Below are positions 54,391-64,000 of a stretch of 64,000 nucleotides of DNA, piece after piece. Below the pieces are notes generated by a model that did no database searches, had not been told where the DNA came from, and was given only the letters and a program-made list of their open reading frames with translations. Source of the DNA: Adiantum capillus-veneris. Taxonomy: Eukaryota > Streptophyta > Polypodiopsida > Polypodiales > Pteridaceae. The DNA is taken from the NCBI GenBank assembly GCA_014529385.2, contig JABFUD020000228.1, forward strand, positions 62,001-126,000, given 5' to 3'. Positions within the stretch are counted from its first letter, which is position 1. Every line of letters starts with the position of its first letter. The translations under genes were made by a program, and so were the position numbers.

Positions 54391-54848
54391 ATTAGGAAAA
54401 TTTTGAACTCATTTTTGGGCCTTTTAAGAGTGCCACATCATCAAAGTTGTACAAAAGAAAGCAACCCGGTAGACCCCTCTAAATATTGCTTAGAACCCCA
54501 TGATATGACCTATCATTGGAAAGTTCTTGAAAAATGGATTCTAAAGAGCCAAGGTCTAAAAAGTTTGGATGACTTCTATGAAAGTTATGCCATTTTTTTT
54601 CAATCAGCCAAGTTTTGTTACCGTTACGGTAATCTAAAATCACCTTTTTCTAGATCTACATGAAGGAAATGTCCGATACATGCATGCTATATATCAATAA
54701 ATAACATTTGAAGAGTAGATTCTAAATATCCAACCTCCGACAAGTTTGGATCTTATTTTCAAAAACTTTACCGATCCCCACTTTTTGAAAGCTATGCCAC
54801 ATCAACAATTCTTACAAGGCCCATTTTTGAGTCCAAACTTTTCCTAAT
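54391..54848. mobile_element. Inverted-repeat element MITE-1, 458 bp
   Basis: The ends are ATTAGGAAAATTTTGAACTC and, inverted, ATTAGGAAAAGTTTGGACTC; similarity extends about 40 bp inwards (GGGCCTT in both). There is no coding capacity. Copy 2 of the gypsy module lacks it at the matching place (near 59055), so it is an insertion. A TA target duplication is possible but not proven. Confidence 0.78.
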
Positions 54849-54858
54849 GGTATAGGTA

Positions 54859-55643
54859 TCATCGTTTCATTTTTAGAACCCCACTTGATGGCATTGCCCT
54901 CAATATGTTTAACATTGTTTTTACTCTTTTATTTGGGTTTTTTGAACAGTCACTATTCAAGTGAGTAATGTTGCAATCTGGACAGTATGTATTCACTCTA
55001 ATGATCTCTGTATGAGGATAGTCTTTCATAAGGTGGTCACCACCACACTTGTAGCATGATCCTAAAGGTAAGTGTGGCACTCTTGGAGCCACTCTTTGTT
55101 GATAGGCAGGCCTTTGTTCTATCAACCCACCATTGGCTATGAATAGTAGTGTGTGTTCATCCAAATTGTATCTACCATCTCCTTATGCGTGAGTAGATGT
55201 CGGTGATTCAACATTCCCAATCATGCTCCAAGGTTCCAGTGCTTTTGGCTCTTTGCGTGGATAGTATGTTGAACTCGCCCCGTATTCACTTAGCTCTTCA
55301 TAGTACAAAGGCACAAGCATTAAGGCTTGTTCCTTTGATTCCTCTTTAGTGAGTGCATACCTAATGTCCACCGGTATTGTTCCTAGCAAAGGTGGATGTT
55401 GCCCCAAAACTGGTTGTGGCTGTTCAATCTCTCCTGGTCTTGGAAAATTTCCTACTTTATACCTAGGCATTGGTGGTACCTAAGAAGGTTCTGTGGGGCT
55501 GGTGGGGCATATTGTTGCTCTCTCACATATCCCTTGTTATAGTAACACTCTTTTGTAGTTTGATTTGTACATTTCTTCTCAATGGTACACCACTTAGGTT
55601 TCTTAGCCTGTGGCTTAGCAATCGGGCTTATTATTTTGAGCAC
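54859..55643 (-). pseudogene. Gypsy family D copy 1: Gag C-terminus with zinc knuckles
   Basis: Frames 55643-55452, 55470-55183 and 55164-54859. The last has CYKCGGDHLMKDYPH (the last Cys replaced by Tyr) and CPDCNITHLNSDC (complete, with a three-residue gap). The middle one is Pro-rich (PRPGEIEQPQPVLGQHPPLL). Copies 2 and 3 have the same order. Knuckles would bind RNA. Confidence 0.75.
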
Positions 55644-55699
55644 TTCCTCAATAAGTCTCTCTTAGTTTACAACTACTTCACTCTTTTGTGTTGACTTTG

Positions 55700-56420
55700 T
55701 AAACTTAGCTCCACTTTGCTATGATGACAAAACCTTGTAGTCATCTTCCTTGTAGACATCACAATCGTCTACTAGGTATAGAGCCTCATTGGTCAACTCA
55801 TTTAGAGTTGACCTCTTCTTTATATGAAAATCCTTCTGAAGATACACATTTCTCAGTCCTTGGATAAATATCAACATGAGTCAAAATTGAGTTGGTAACT
55901 CTTCCACAAGGTATAATTTTACATAGCATTTAAACCTTAAGGCTGCTTTTTTAACGGATTCTTCCTCTTTCTGGCTTGAACTTAAGGATTTTCAAGACCG
56001 TATTATGAGCTATCCCTCTTTGAGAGAATTCCTCGATAAAATCGTCAAATACCTCCTCCATTGAGAGAATTCCCCGATAAACTCGTCAAATACCTCCTCC
56101 ATTGATTTGAAATCTCTATGTTCAATAGAGTCAAACCAAGTGGCGGCATCCTCCTCTAGTGTTAACCCAAATCTTGTGAGCTATGTGGGAAAGTCTAGTA
56201 CTTCCTCGGCCTTAATAACACACACAAAGGCTGCCACATGATCCCTTGGATCCCTATTTCTAGAATATTTCTTGTCAACCCATTTTTGGACTTGAGAAGG
56301 TCTGATCCTCCGCTTATCTATCATTCTAAAGATAGGATCCTCTATTCCTCCTCTATGAGCCCTTTCTAGCCTAGGATATGGTACATGTTCGTCCCCTGGT
56401 GGTGCATTATCGTATCCCTA
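55700..56420 (-). pseudogene. Gypsy family D copy 1: Gag core
   Basis: Read across frames, the minus strand gives YPRLERAHRGG, RNRDPRDHVAAFV, LTRFGLTLEEDAATWFDSIE, KSMEEVFDEFIGEFSQ and ALRFKCYVK, the usual gag core. Stops and shifts are frequent, including a local duplication near 56020-56100 (TTGAGAGAATTCC repeated). Its upstream end is fused at about 56415 to the protease of copy 2. Confidence 0.68.
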
Positions 56421-57227
56421 ATCTTGGACCATCTTCAATTTTCGCATGAATGGTCATCCAAGTATTATGTCGTAGTTGTTCCTCTTGCCAAAAAATCCAC
56501 TATAGTAAAGGTATTCTCATACTCAATGCTGAAACAAGTAACAATCACTTTCTTTAGAAGCCCTAGGGGTTTCTCCATTATCTGTCGGCTAGTTGCCATT
56601 TCATCTTGGTAGCCCTCAAGGATGGTTTTCCCCATTTTTTCAAATTTCTTTGGTGGCAATAGCAACACTTGCTCCACTATTGAGAATTTCCATGGTTATT
56701 ACACTTTGGAACTCTACTAGAAGCATAGTATTTCCATCTTCACCCTTTCAATACTCTCTAACCTTGTTTAATGGTACATGTCTTGTGTTCATTTGAGGTT
56801 TTTCCAGTTCTCAGATCCGCTCTTGAATTTGTGATGTTGGATATTTTACCCCAAACTTATCCAAGAATTTTCCAACAGTCGCCCACATGTTTGGTCTTAT
56901 TTGGAGAAGCTCTACTAGTGTAATAGTGCACGTCGCAGACGTAGAAAATATGTCTATCAATCCCTTAAATCCAATAGTCTTTCTTGATGAGAGTCCTTGA
57001 AATGGCACCGCCTTCACATTGGACTTTGCTTCATACTCTCCCATTTATGAGCGTAAGGTTTTCAAAGATTGAGACTGACTCCTTAAAGATTGTATTGATC
57101 CTCTATTTTCCCAATACAAGAAAATATCCAGATCTCCTTGAGATCCTGCCTCGAATTCCTCTATAGGTGGATGCAAGACATTCCCTCTCTTACTGGTTTG
57201 ATTTGATCTCCGACTCAACTCGTTCAC
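56421..57227 (-). pseudogene. Gypsy family D copy 2: protease region
   Basis: Frames 57227-57045, 57044-56811 and 56677-56465. They show IEEFEAGSQGDLDIFLYWEN, MGEYEAKSNVKAV and a decayed retropepsin ending near LKMVQD and GYD. At about 56415 it passes directly into the Gag N-terminus of copy 1, so its linker, RT, RNase H and integrase are absent. Confidence 0.72.
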
Positions 57228-57750
57228 CTCGTTTTCTTCTTGTATAGGTCTTCAAAGCTTGTCTAAACCATCATCCTCTCTGTAGGCCTCTGGTATCATA
57301 GGATGGAAGCCCTCAGATTCCTAATCTGTGGTATTCATCAGTATTCCTGGCTTTTCAAATTCAGTTGTGGGATTCTTGATTATTCCTTCAGTTTTGTGTC
57401 TTGGTGGGGTTTTCGGTGCTAGAGATGGAACTTCTATCCAACTCTTTGGTTTGCTTGTTGGTGGCTCCAACAAAGCTTGGGTAGTTTTGATCATTTTTTG
57501 ACACATCTCCAACCTTTTCTTTTCCAACTTAGCGTAAGGATATGTCATCCATTTTTGTTCTTGGTTTTGGTTAGTTTGATGTCATGCTTCGTAGGCTTTC
57601 ATATGTACATATAGAGAATCATTCACCTTTTCAACTAGCACCGATCCTCCCAAACTTGCACTCCTTGGTCTTTTTTTCTCATTAGGTTCTCTAGTGTGAG
57701 GTCCCTGATCCTTTTGAGAGGAGCGGAGTACCTTTGATAGGTCTGCAATC
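57228..57750 (-). pseudogene. Gypsy family D copy 2: gag-protease linker
   Basis: The frames 57548-57321 and 57773-57582 give TYPYAKLEKKRLEMCQKMIK, which matches copy 3 (TYPYAELEKQWFEMCQKMIQ), and SASLGGSVLVEKVNDSLYVH. The function is unknown. At about 57750 a 1.1-kb insertion interrupts it. Confidence 0.7.
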
Positions 57751-58885
57751 CTGAAAAAGAAAAACCAACACACATTGCCTTAGCTACTATGTAGCCATGG
57801 GCATGAATAGGGTTAGTCCTATCTCGCTATGGCAGAGCATGACCACCATAGCCCATCTAAACACTACATGTAATCAATTATACCTAAGAGTTTAAATCTT
57901 ATAGTGACCAACCTATGCACTTTTTTCCCCATCTTTCAAAAGCACAACCACCAGGGTTTGTCTCTTTTAAGATTTATGACTATGAGCGTTGGAAAGTTAC
58001 TTGACTCATTGGGTCCACCCATCCATAGAATGATACCATGAGGGTATCATTCTCCCCACTTTCCACATGGCACTCACCCTTATTTTGTTACCTAATTACT
58101 ATCACACTATTTAAACATACGTGTTCCTTTACCTTTATCATGATACTTGTTTGTTAAAATAGCCCTTCAAACAGTAATCAAGCAAGCATTAGTACATTTT
58201 TAAACCAACAACTTTTGGATTAGGTTCACTTAAGAATCTTTACTTGCACCATTAGGTCTGATCGGTACATACATTATTCATAAAAACTCTTGTCATCCTG
58301 AGCATCCCATACCGCTCGACAAGTACTCGCTATTGTGCCAACCTGAGTGTACTCTCACCACAACAACAACGGTGCCAAACCAGGCTTCATACTCATCCCA
58401 TGGAAAAACATAACTGCAGTATTCAGCTATGTACTTCCACCGCAGCATCAGTTGTGCCACCCTGGACGTCATCTCACGCCTTGGAAACTACCACCTAATT
58501 CCAGCGCTAATAAGTAAAGAGTCTTGAGGGAAACCATACCAAAAGTATTGGACATTCATTCTTTCCTATGGAAAACAACTCAAACAAACATTATTTCCTA
58601 CTTGTCATACATATGCCTGTCCGTGGCTTGGGGGGTTCACTATGTGTAAAACTACCATATCACGTGCGTTCAAGACATGTTTGTAAAACCCATTATCTGT
58701 GAATTTTGTTAAGAATATAAATGTACCCTTTTCTTTTAGAATTTGTAAGTTTTTTTCAAATTTGAAAAGATAATACCCTTCTATATATATATTTCTGTAA
58801 GTTTCAAGAACTTTAAATACCCTTTTGTTGAACTCACGTGATAGGTTACATTTTTATTAGGTGACCTCCCCGGGGTCCTTGGTTT
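57751..58885. repeat. Insertion of about 1.1 kb in copy 2, ending in repeat R2 copy 2
   Basis: Copies 1 and 3 lack this block at the corresponding place. Its right-hand 260-300 bp (from about 58600, CTTGGGGGGTTCACTATG) resembles the R2 repeat at 46018-46300. No open frame or clear terminal repeats were found. It could be a solo LTR or the end of another element; the boundaries are approximate. Confidence 0.5.
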
Positions 58886-59157
58886 GTTTTAATTCCTCCA
58901 CTAGGGATATTTGTTCACGTGCCTTCCTAGCTTTCATGCGTGTCTTCTTGGCCTTCAAGGTGTTTCATTGATTTTTTCGTTCATAACTTGACGCATCTAT
59001 TTTGGGTTCCTCAATTATCAATCATTCCCTTACTTTTTGAGCTTGCGCTCTTTTCCTGTATAGGTATCATTGTTTAAAATTTTTAACTGCTACTTGACGG
59101 CATTGCCCTCAGTATATCTAACGTTATTTTCATCGTTTTATTTGGATTTTTATGATC
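58886..59157 (-). pseudogene. Gypsy family D copy 2: rest of linker
   Basis: This is collinear with 54190-54390 and 54849-54960 of copy 1 (GGTTTGTTTTAATTCCTCCA, GGGTTCCTCAATTATCAAT). It contains the site where copy 1 carries MITE-1, here uninterrupted. Confidence 0.65.
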
Positions 59158-59620
59158 ATTAGGAAGAGGATGGGGTCTAGAGGGCCTCTTAATTTTCCAT
59201 GAGATTATGGAGGTGATTAACATTTTGACAAATAGATGCATGCCATGTGTGCAAGAATGGTGGGTGTGTAAGAGAGGCATAAGAGTGGTCAAAGGATGCA
59301 CTTTTCCCCCCAAAAAAGGGGGTGGAAAAATTTATGATTTTTGGCTTTGCATAACTCCTACATATGATCTTTGATTTGAGTGGAGATTATAGATATGCAG
59401 TCTACAGGTAGAGCTCTTTCCATAGATATGTTACATGATATGGTTTTGCCTGCTAGATTTTGAATTTTATTTTGGGCGGGAAATTTAGATTCAAATAAAC
59501 TAGCCATTTTGCCTATTTGAGTTCAAAAGTTGTTCTTTGATTGATTTCTTAATACTAGAGGTTTGACTCCCTTAAACCGCTAAATAAAGAGGCCCTCCTA
59601 GGCCCCATTCTCTTCCTAAT
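59158..59620. mobile_element. Inverted-repeat element MITE-2, 463 bp
   Basis: The ends are ATTAGGAAGAGGATGGGGTC and, inverted, ATTAGGAAGAGAATGGGGCC, with similarity for about 38 bp (GGGCCTCTT in both). Size and the first eight bases are as in MITE-1, but the interior differs. Copy 1 lacks it at the matching place (near 54950). It has no coding capacity. The target duplication is unresolved. Confidence 0.8.
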
Positions 59621-60745
59621 GTAGTCACTGATCAAATGAGTAATGCTGCAATGTGGAAAGTATACATTCACTCTAGTGATGTTTGTATGAGGATAGTCTT
59701 TCATAAGGTGGTCTCCACCACACTTGTAGCATGGTGATAAAGGTTGGCATGGTGCTCCTAGAGCTACTCTCTGTTGATAGACAGGCCTTTGTCATGTTAA
59801 CCCACCATTGTCTATGAACAACAATGTGTGTTCATCCAAACTATATCTAGCATCTCTTGTAGCTTGAGCTATTGTTGGTGGTCCAACATTCCCAATCATG
59901 CTCCAAGATTCGAGTGTTTTTGGATCTTCAGGTGGATAGTATGCTAAACTAGCCCCTTGTATACTTGGCTCTTTGTAATACAGAGGCACAGGCACTAAGG
60001 CTTGATCCTTCGATTCCTCTATAGTGGCCGCATACCTAATACCCACCGGTCTCATTCCTTGTAGAGGTGGCTGTTACCCAAAAATTGGTTGTGGGCGTTC
60101 AATACCTCTTGCTCTTGGAAATTTTCCTATTGCATACCTAGGCATTGGTGATACTTGAGGAGGTGCTACTGAGCTGGTGGGACATATTGGTGCTCTCTCA
60201 CATATCCCTTGTTATAGTAACACTCTTCTGTAGCATGATTCATCCATTTCTGCTCAATGGAACACTACTTAGGCTGCTTAGCGTGTGGCTTAGCAAATGG
60301 GCTTATCCGTCTGAGCACCTCCTCAACAAGTCTCTTGATTTATTGTTACTTTGCTCTTTTGTGGAGACTTTGTAGACTTAGCTCCACTATGTTGTGATGA
60401 TGAATCATCATCTAAATCCCTATAGTCACCTTTCTTGTAGAAATTACAATTTTCTAATAGGTATAGAGCCTCCTTTGTCAACTTGTTTAGAGCTAAGCTG
60501 TCCTTCATATGAAAATCCTTCTAAAGATCCGCATTTCTCAATCCTTGGATAAATATCAGCATGAGTTGGGACTAAGTTGGTAGCTCTGTAGAATTTTACG
60601 TAGCATTTTAGCCTTAAGGCTACTTTTTGAATGGATTCTCCCTCTTTTTGCTTGAAGTTATGGATTTTTGAGATCGTATTATGAGCTATTTTTGAGATCC
60701 CGGGTTGTTGATCTTCTTGAAGCTCGAAGTGTTCTACAGAGTCAT
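59621..60745 (-). pseudogene. Gypsy family D copy 2: Gag, fused to copy 3 protease
   Basis: From about 60745 down: KIHNFKQKEGESIQKVALRL, KCYVKFYRATNLVPTHADIY (Gag core), then frames 60508-60323 and 60055-59792 with PEDPKTLESWSMIGNVGPPT, and a knuckle CYKCGGDHLMKDYPH near 59740. The first part is in frame with the copy 3 protease, so one 501-codon frame (61949-60444) joins both. The Gag N-terminus is missing at this junction. Confidence 0.72.
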
Positions 60746-61949
60746 AGAACCCGTCGTCTTCTTTGTCTTTTGATTCTCCACATTTCTTTGTTTTCTCCTT
60801 ATGTCGCGAGCTTGTTGATGTATGGTTCTCTTCGTTTTCCTGGATTACACTCACTGCAAAATAAGGAACGACATCATAGCCATTTTCATCACCAAACTTT
60901 GTTGTGGGAGCATCCTCCACGGCACACACGTCTAGAGTAGCCAGGATGTGTTCCCATCCAAAAGGCTCTAACTCTTCTTTAGGAAATGGTTCTGGGATAT
61001 AGTCCCTATCCTCTATAACCCGCTCTAGGATACATTCCTCATGTTTCAAGCTACCACATTGTGAAGCTCCACACATCCACGGTTCTTTAGGCTTACCTAA
61101 CCAAGCTGGAAGTTCTGATCCTGTTACTGTGGCGGAATCAAACTCCTCAACCGGTGTTCTCGTCACATCCCTATAGCTATGGTCCCTCAAGTTTATCTTT
61201 GTTATGGTTTCCATATGTCTCAGGTATATATGGTCATAACCCCAATCTTGGACCATTTTCAATTGTCGCATGAATGGTCTTCCCAGAATGATGTCATAGT
61301 TGTTCTTCTTGCCAAAGTCAACAACAACAAATGTGTGTTCATATTCAATGCCACAAGAAGTAACAAGTACTTTTTCTAGCAGTCCTAGGGGCTTTTCCTT
61401 GTGTCCGTTTGCAAGCTGCAGGGTCATTCGTGTGGATATCAAGGCAGGTTTTCCCCATTTTTTCCAAACCTCTTTGGTTGCAATGGCCACACCAGCTCCA
61501 CTGTCAAGGATTGCCATGGTTTTTACACCATTGAATTCCACAGGAAGGGTGGTGTTTCCCTCTTCTCCCTCGTAATACTCGCCTACCTTGTTTAATGGAA
61601 CTGGCCTAGTATTTAGTTGAGGCATTTCAAGCTCTTTGATGCCTTCCTCGATTTGAGTCATTGGGGTTTTTACACCAAATTTCTCTAGACATTTACCCAC
61701 ATTAGCCCACATGTTTGGTCTTATTCTGAGAAACTCGGCTAACATTATAGTACAGGTGACTGGGGTAGATAGAATATCTACTAGCCCCTTTGAATCAATG
61801 GCCTTGTTGGGAGACAGTCTCTGTGATGGGACTACAACCACATCTGACTTGGTCTCGTACTCTCCCATGTAGGACGGTAGTGTTCTTAGCGAATGGGGTT
61901 GACTATCCATAGATTGTACAGATCCTTTGTTGCCCCAATACGATCGCAC
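60746..61949 (-). CDS. Gypsy family D copy 3: protease, intact
   Basis: The best-preserved protease of the family. It has VGEYYEGEEGNTTLPVEFNG, AILDSGAGVAIATKEVW (catalytic DSGAG), TLQLANGHKEKPLGLLEKVL, IILGRPFMRQLKMVQDWGYD, then a linker with PAWLGKPKEPWMCGASQCG and an acidic tail. A retropepsin would cut Gag and Pol. The frame then runs into Gag of copy 2 near 60745. Upstream it is out of frame by one base relative to the linker at 61952-63055, because of a one-base loss compared with copy 2. Confidence 0.82.
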
Positions 61950-61951
61950 GT

Positions 61952-63055
61952 CTAGATCATTTGAGATCCAGTCTCAAATTCCTCTATTAGTGGTAGAAAC
62001 ACTCCTCGTTCATCACCACTCTTGTCTACTCGTCTTCTTAGGTCATTGGCTTCATTGGTCTCTCTAACTTGTTTCCACAACTCGTCAAGACCATCTATCT
62101 CTTTACAATCCTCAGGTATAGCTTGGTGAAATCCCTCGAAAGAGTTATCCGTGGTATTCAGTACTATCCTTGGTTCTAATGCTGGGTCTTTGAGGTTTGG
62201 TTTGTGCTCATGACTAGAGTCTGGATCTTTTAGTTCCCGGTTTGGTGGGATTACTTGTGTAGACATGACACGGGTCACATCCTCAGGTTTTGCAAGTAGT
62301 GGTTCTAGTAAAGCTTGGGCTATTTGAATCATTTTCTGGCACATTTCAAACCATTGCTTTTCTAGTTCCGCATAGGGATATGTCATCCACTTGTGTTCTT
62401 GGGTTTGGTTGTTTTTGAGCCTCACATCATAGGCTTTCAAGAGGGCATCTAATGTCTCATTAACCTTCTCTGCCAACACAGATCCTCCTGAACTAGCACT
62501 TCTCGGTTTCTCATCCGTGGATGGTTCTTCTAGAGGTTTAACCATCTGTGTAAGAGAAGGTGCCTCCTTTTCATGTTGTTTTATCTTCTCCTCAGCTTCG
62601 GTAAGCTTCTCAGCTAGGGATTTTTGCTCTCGTTCCCTGCGTGCTTTCATCCTAGTCTTTCTAGCTTTCCAACTATTTCTTTTGCTCTTGGTTTTCTGAC
62701 TAGGTGCGTCTATCTTTGGTCTATCATCTGTCTTTGGACTCATGTCACTTTCCGTGTTTTTTGTCTCTAGATTCTCATGAGATTTGTTTTGAGCTTGTGT
62801 TCTCGTAACCACTTGAACTGGTACAACATTTTCATTTTCTGAGCTACTAGGTAGCTGAACAATCCCTGATACATTTGTCGTGATTTTCCTAATCTGGTTT
62901 GGTTTTTTCGGGAAATCGGGGATCAAGTGAGTGATGCCACACTCAATACAATAGGCATTTACTTCAGTGATCTTTGTATGAGGACATTGTTTGACCAAGT
63001 ACTTGTCATGACTTTTGTGACAATCTGTCTCTGGTTGAGGAGATTCTTTTACCAT
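61952..63055 (-). CDS. Gypsy family D copy 3: Gag C-terminus and linker, 367 codons
   Basis: An intact minus-strand frame. Near its start are degenerate zinc-binding pieces (CHKSHDKYLVKQC, CIECGITHLIPDF, the last Cys being Phe). Then comes a basic helical region, KARKTRMKARREREQKSLAE, a coiled-coil-like LTEAEEKIKQHEKEAP, and EKVNETLDALLKAYDV. The C-terminal half includes WMTYPYAELEKQWFEMCQKM. It ends where the protease frame begins. The long charged linker between Gag knuckles and protease is shared by all three copies and is probably a family trait. Confidence 0.75.
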   Translation of the reverse strand: MVKESPQPETDCHKSHDKYLVKQCPHTKITEVNAYCIECGITHLIPDFPKKPNQIRKITTNVSGIVQLPSSSENENVVPVQVVTRTQAQNKSHENLETKNTESDMSPKTDDRPKIDAPSQKTKSKRNSWKARKTRMKARREREQKSLAEKLTEAEEKIKQHEKEAPSLTQMVKPLEEPSTDEKPRSASSGGSVLAEKVNETLDALLKAYDVRLKNNQTQEHKWMTYPYAELEKQWFEMCQKMIQIAQALLEPLLAKPEDVTRVMSTQVIPPNRELKDPDSSHEHKPNLKDPALEPRIVLNTTDNSFEGFHQAIPEDCKEIDGLDELWKQVRETNEANDLRRRVDKSGDERGVFLPLIEEFETGSQMI

Positions 63056-63109
63056 TTCCTCTTGGCTATAAGCAAGCTTTGACCTAGATAAGCCGCTATT
63101 TGCAATGAA

Positions 63110-63421
63110 TCACAATGTCCTTTCGTCCATTTCATACCTTCTTTCTTTCGACTGAAACCCAGGAGGTGGAGGTTGTACCGACCTCACTACTCCACGTGTT
63201 TCTCTCACATTTTGTTGCTCCGAAGGGTAGTACTCACTTTGGTTGCTATACGACATTGTAGCGGGTACTGGCGTTGGTTTATTTGATGATTCCATCATTG
63301 GCATGTATCTCATGTATACCGACATTCTAGCATCGAGCAATGGAGGTTGTTGTCCTAAGACAAGCTGTGGCCTTAAAACTCCTACTGGTCTTGGCGCTAT
63401 TAGAAGCTGGACACACCCCAC
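63110..63421 (-). pseudogene. Gypsy family D copy 3: Pro-rich Gag segment
   Basis: A 103-codon minus-strand frame: RPVGVLRPQLVLGQQPPLLD, NQSEYYPSEQQ, SVQPPPPGF and MDERTL at its end. It corresponds to 55470-55183 of copy 1 and 60055-59792 of copy 2. The Gag core expected upstream is not found to the right of 63440. Confidence 0.68.
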
Positions 63422-63439
63422 GACATCTAACTACTCTGC

Positions 63440-64000
63440 GGATTATTATCTTTGTAATTAGTCATTCATTGAGGAAAACCTGGTTTTTCACCTTGTAAAT
63501 AGTGGGACTTACAGAAGTTTCCAGACTGTATCCCAGTTTTGATAGTTGGATGGAGTAGATGGATGATTTTGAAACTTTAGGGTTTGAGAAGTTGTAAGGT
63601 ATAGATATCACTTTTTGACCTTAATGAAAAACCTTTTGTCATTTTAAACAAGTTTAAGTTTGTGAGTGAGCGTACTGTTTACATGAGAGAGAGTGTGAGC
63701 TTTGTCTTGACGCTACATGTGCTACGGTGGTCGGAATCGAGTGCGGAGGAGTGCAGCGTGTTGCCCCCGACTAGAGCTACAAGCCGATACCAACATTGCG
63801 CGCGTACGGTCCGGCTTTGGGAGCTCCTTCTACGAGCTTCATCGGTAGTTTGGGTGAGCATACATTGTCCGATTTTGCATTGCAGCATATCCACACGTGC
63901 ACATTGAGTAGAACTACACATTAGGCACTTCAAATTTTGGAAACAAAGACCTGCAGATTTCGGCCAGACATTCTACGTGTTTCTGCACCTGATGTTTTGG
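63440..64000. other. Unassigned right end
   Basis: The sequence leaves the gypsy module at about 63440-63480. A more GC-rich patch (about 63660-63900) has frames on both strands (63662-63907 and 63933-63679), neither of which I recognise. No terminal repeat or gene could be supported; the window ends here. Confidence 0.35.

Noticed and set aside
54391-54848. TTA/TAA target duplication (PIF/Harbinger type) for MITE-1
   Set aside because: The trinucleotides on the two sides are complementary, not direct repeats, and are better explained as part of the terminal inverted repeat.

Overview
The window is plant nuclear DNA made almost entirely of transposable elements. No host gene, tRNA, rRNA or CRISPR array could be supported. 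The evidence for a plant is the mix of Ty1/copia elements (one primed from initiator tRNA-Met, another from the same family pair with 225-bp LTRs), a Ty3/gypsy element of the Tat/Athila (OTA) type with a tRNA-Asp-like primer site, large gag-only non-autonomous LTR elements, and long (AG)n and (TG)n microsatellites. A Penelope-like reverse transcriptase without a visible GIY-YIG domain suggests a large, TE-dense genome such as a fern, lycophyte or conifer. That placement is inference.

Layout. 1-3000: a broken Penelope-like element on the minus strand. 3000-7940: unassigned, with a 69-bp tandem duplication and the second copy of a repeat that also starts the window. 7949-32994: an old copia element (A, minus strand) split by two later insertions whose ends and target duplications can be read directly. 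The first is a gag-only LTR element, TR-GAG-1, at 10289-17073 (TSD ATGT). The second is a 13.7-kb Ty3/gypsy element at 18734-32413 (TSD AAGTA). 33000-36370: poorly resolved, with one probable LTR/PPT junction. 36375-45037: a 5'-truncated sister of A (copia B, plus strand), split by the Tork/TNT1-like copia C at 37014-42588 (TSD GGACT) and by a 1.6-kb solo LTR at 42888-44480 (TSD TTCAC).

45655-63440: degenerate gypsy material on the minus strand (family D). It contains three head-to-tail gag-protease modules, with no reverse transcriptase or integrase between them. Copy 1 is interrupted by a second gag-only element, TR-GAG-2, at 46927-52277 (TSD ACGT). Copies 1 and 2 each carry one independent inverted-repeat element of about 460 bp, ATTAGGAA...TTCCTAAT. 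63440-64000 is unassigned.

The genes do not form a cellular pathway; they are parts of retroelement life cycles (Gag particle, protease, RT/RNase H, integrase). Nearly all carry stops or frameshifts. The observations most worth a second look are: the gypsy element with a second retropepsin-like domain beyond integrase; the gag-only TR-GAG-1 with extra leader ORFs and a membrane-segment ORF; the 4-bp TSDs and similar primer-site region shared by the two gag-only elements; the tandem gag-protease modules; and the Penelope-like remnant. All identities were read by eye; no alignment or database search was run.
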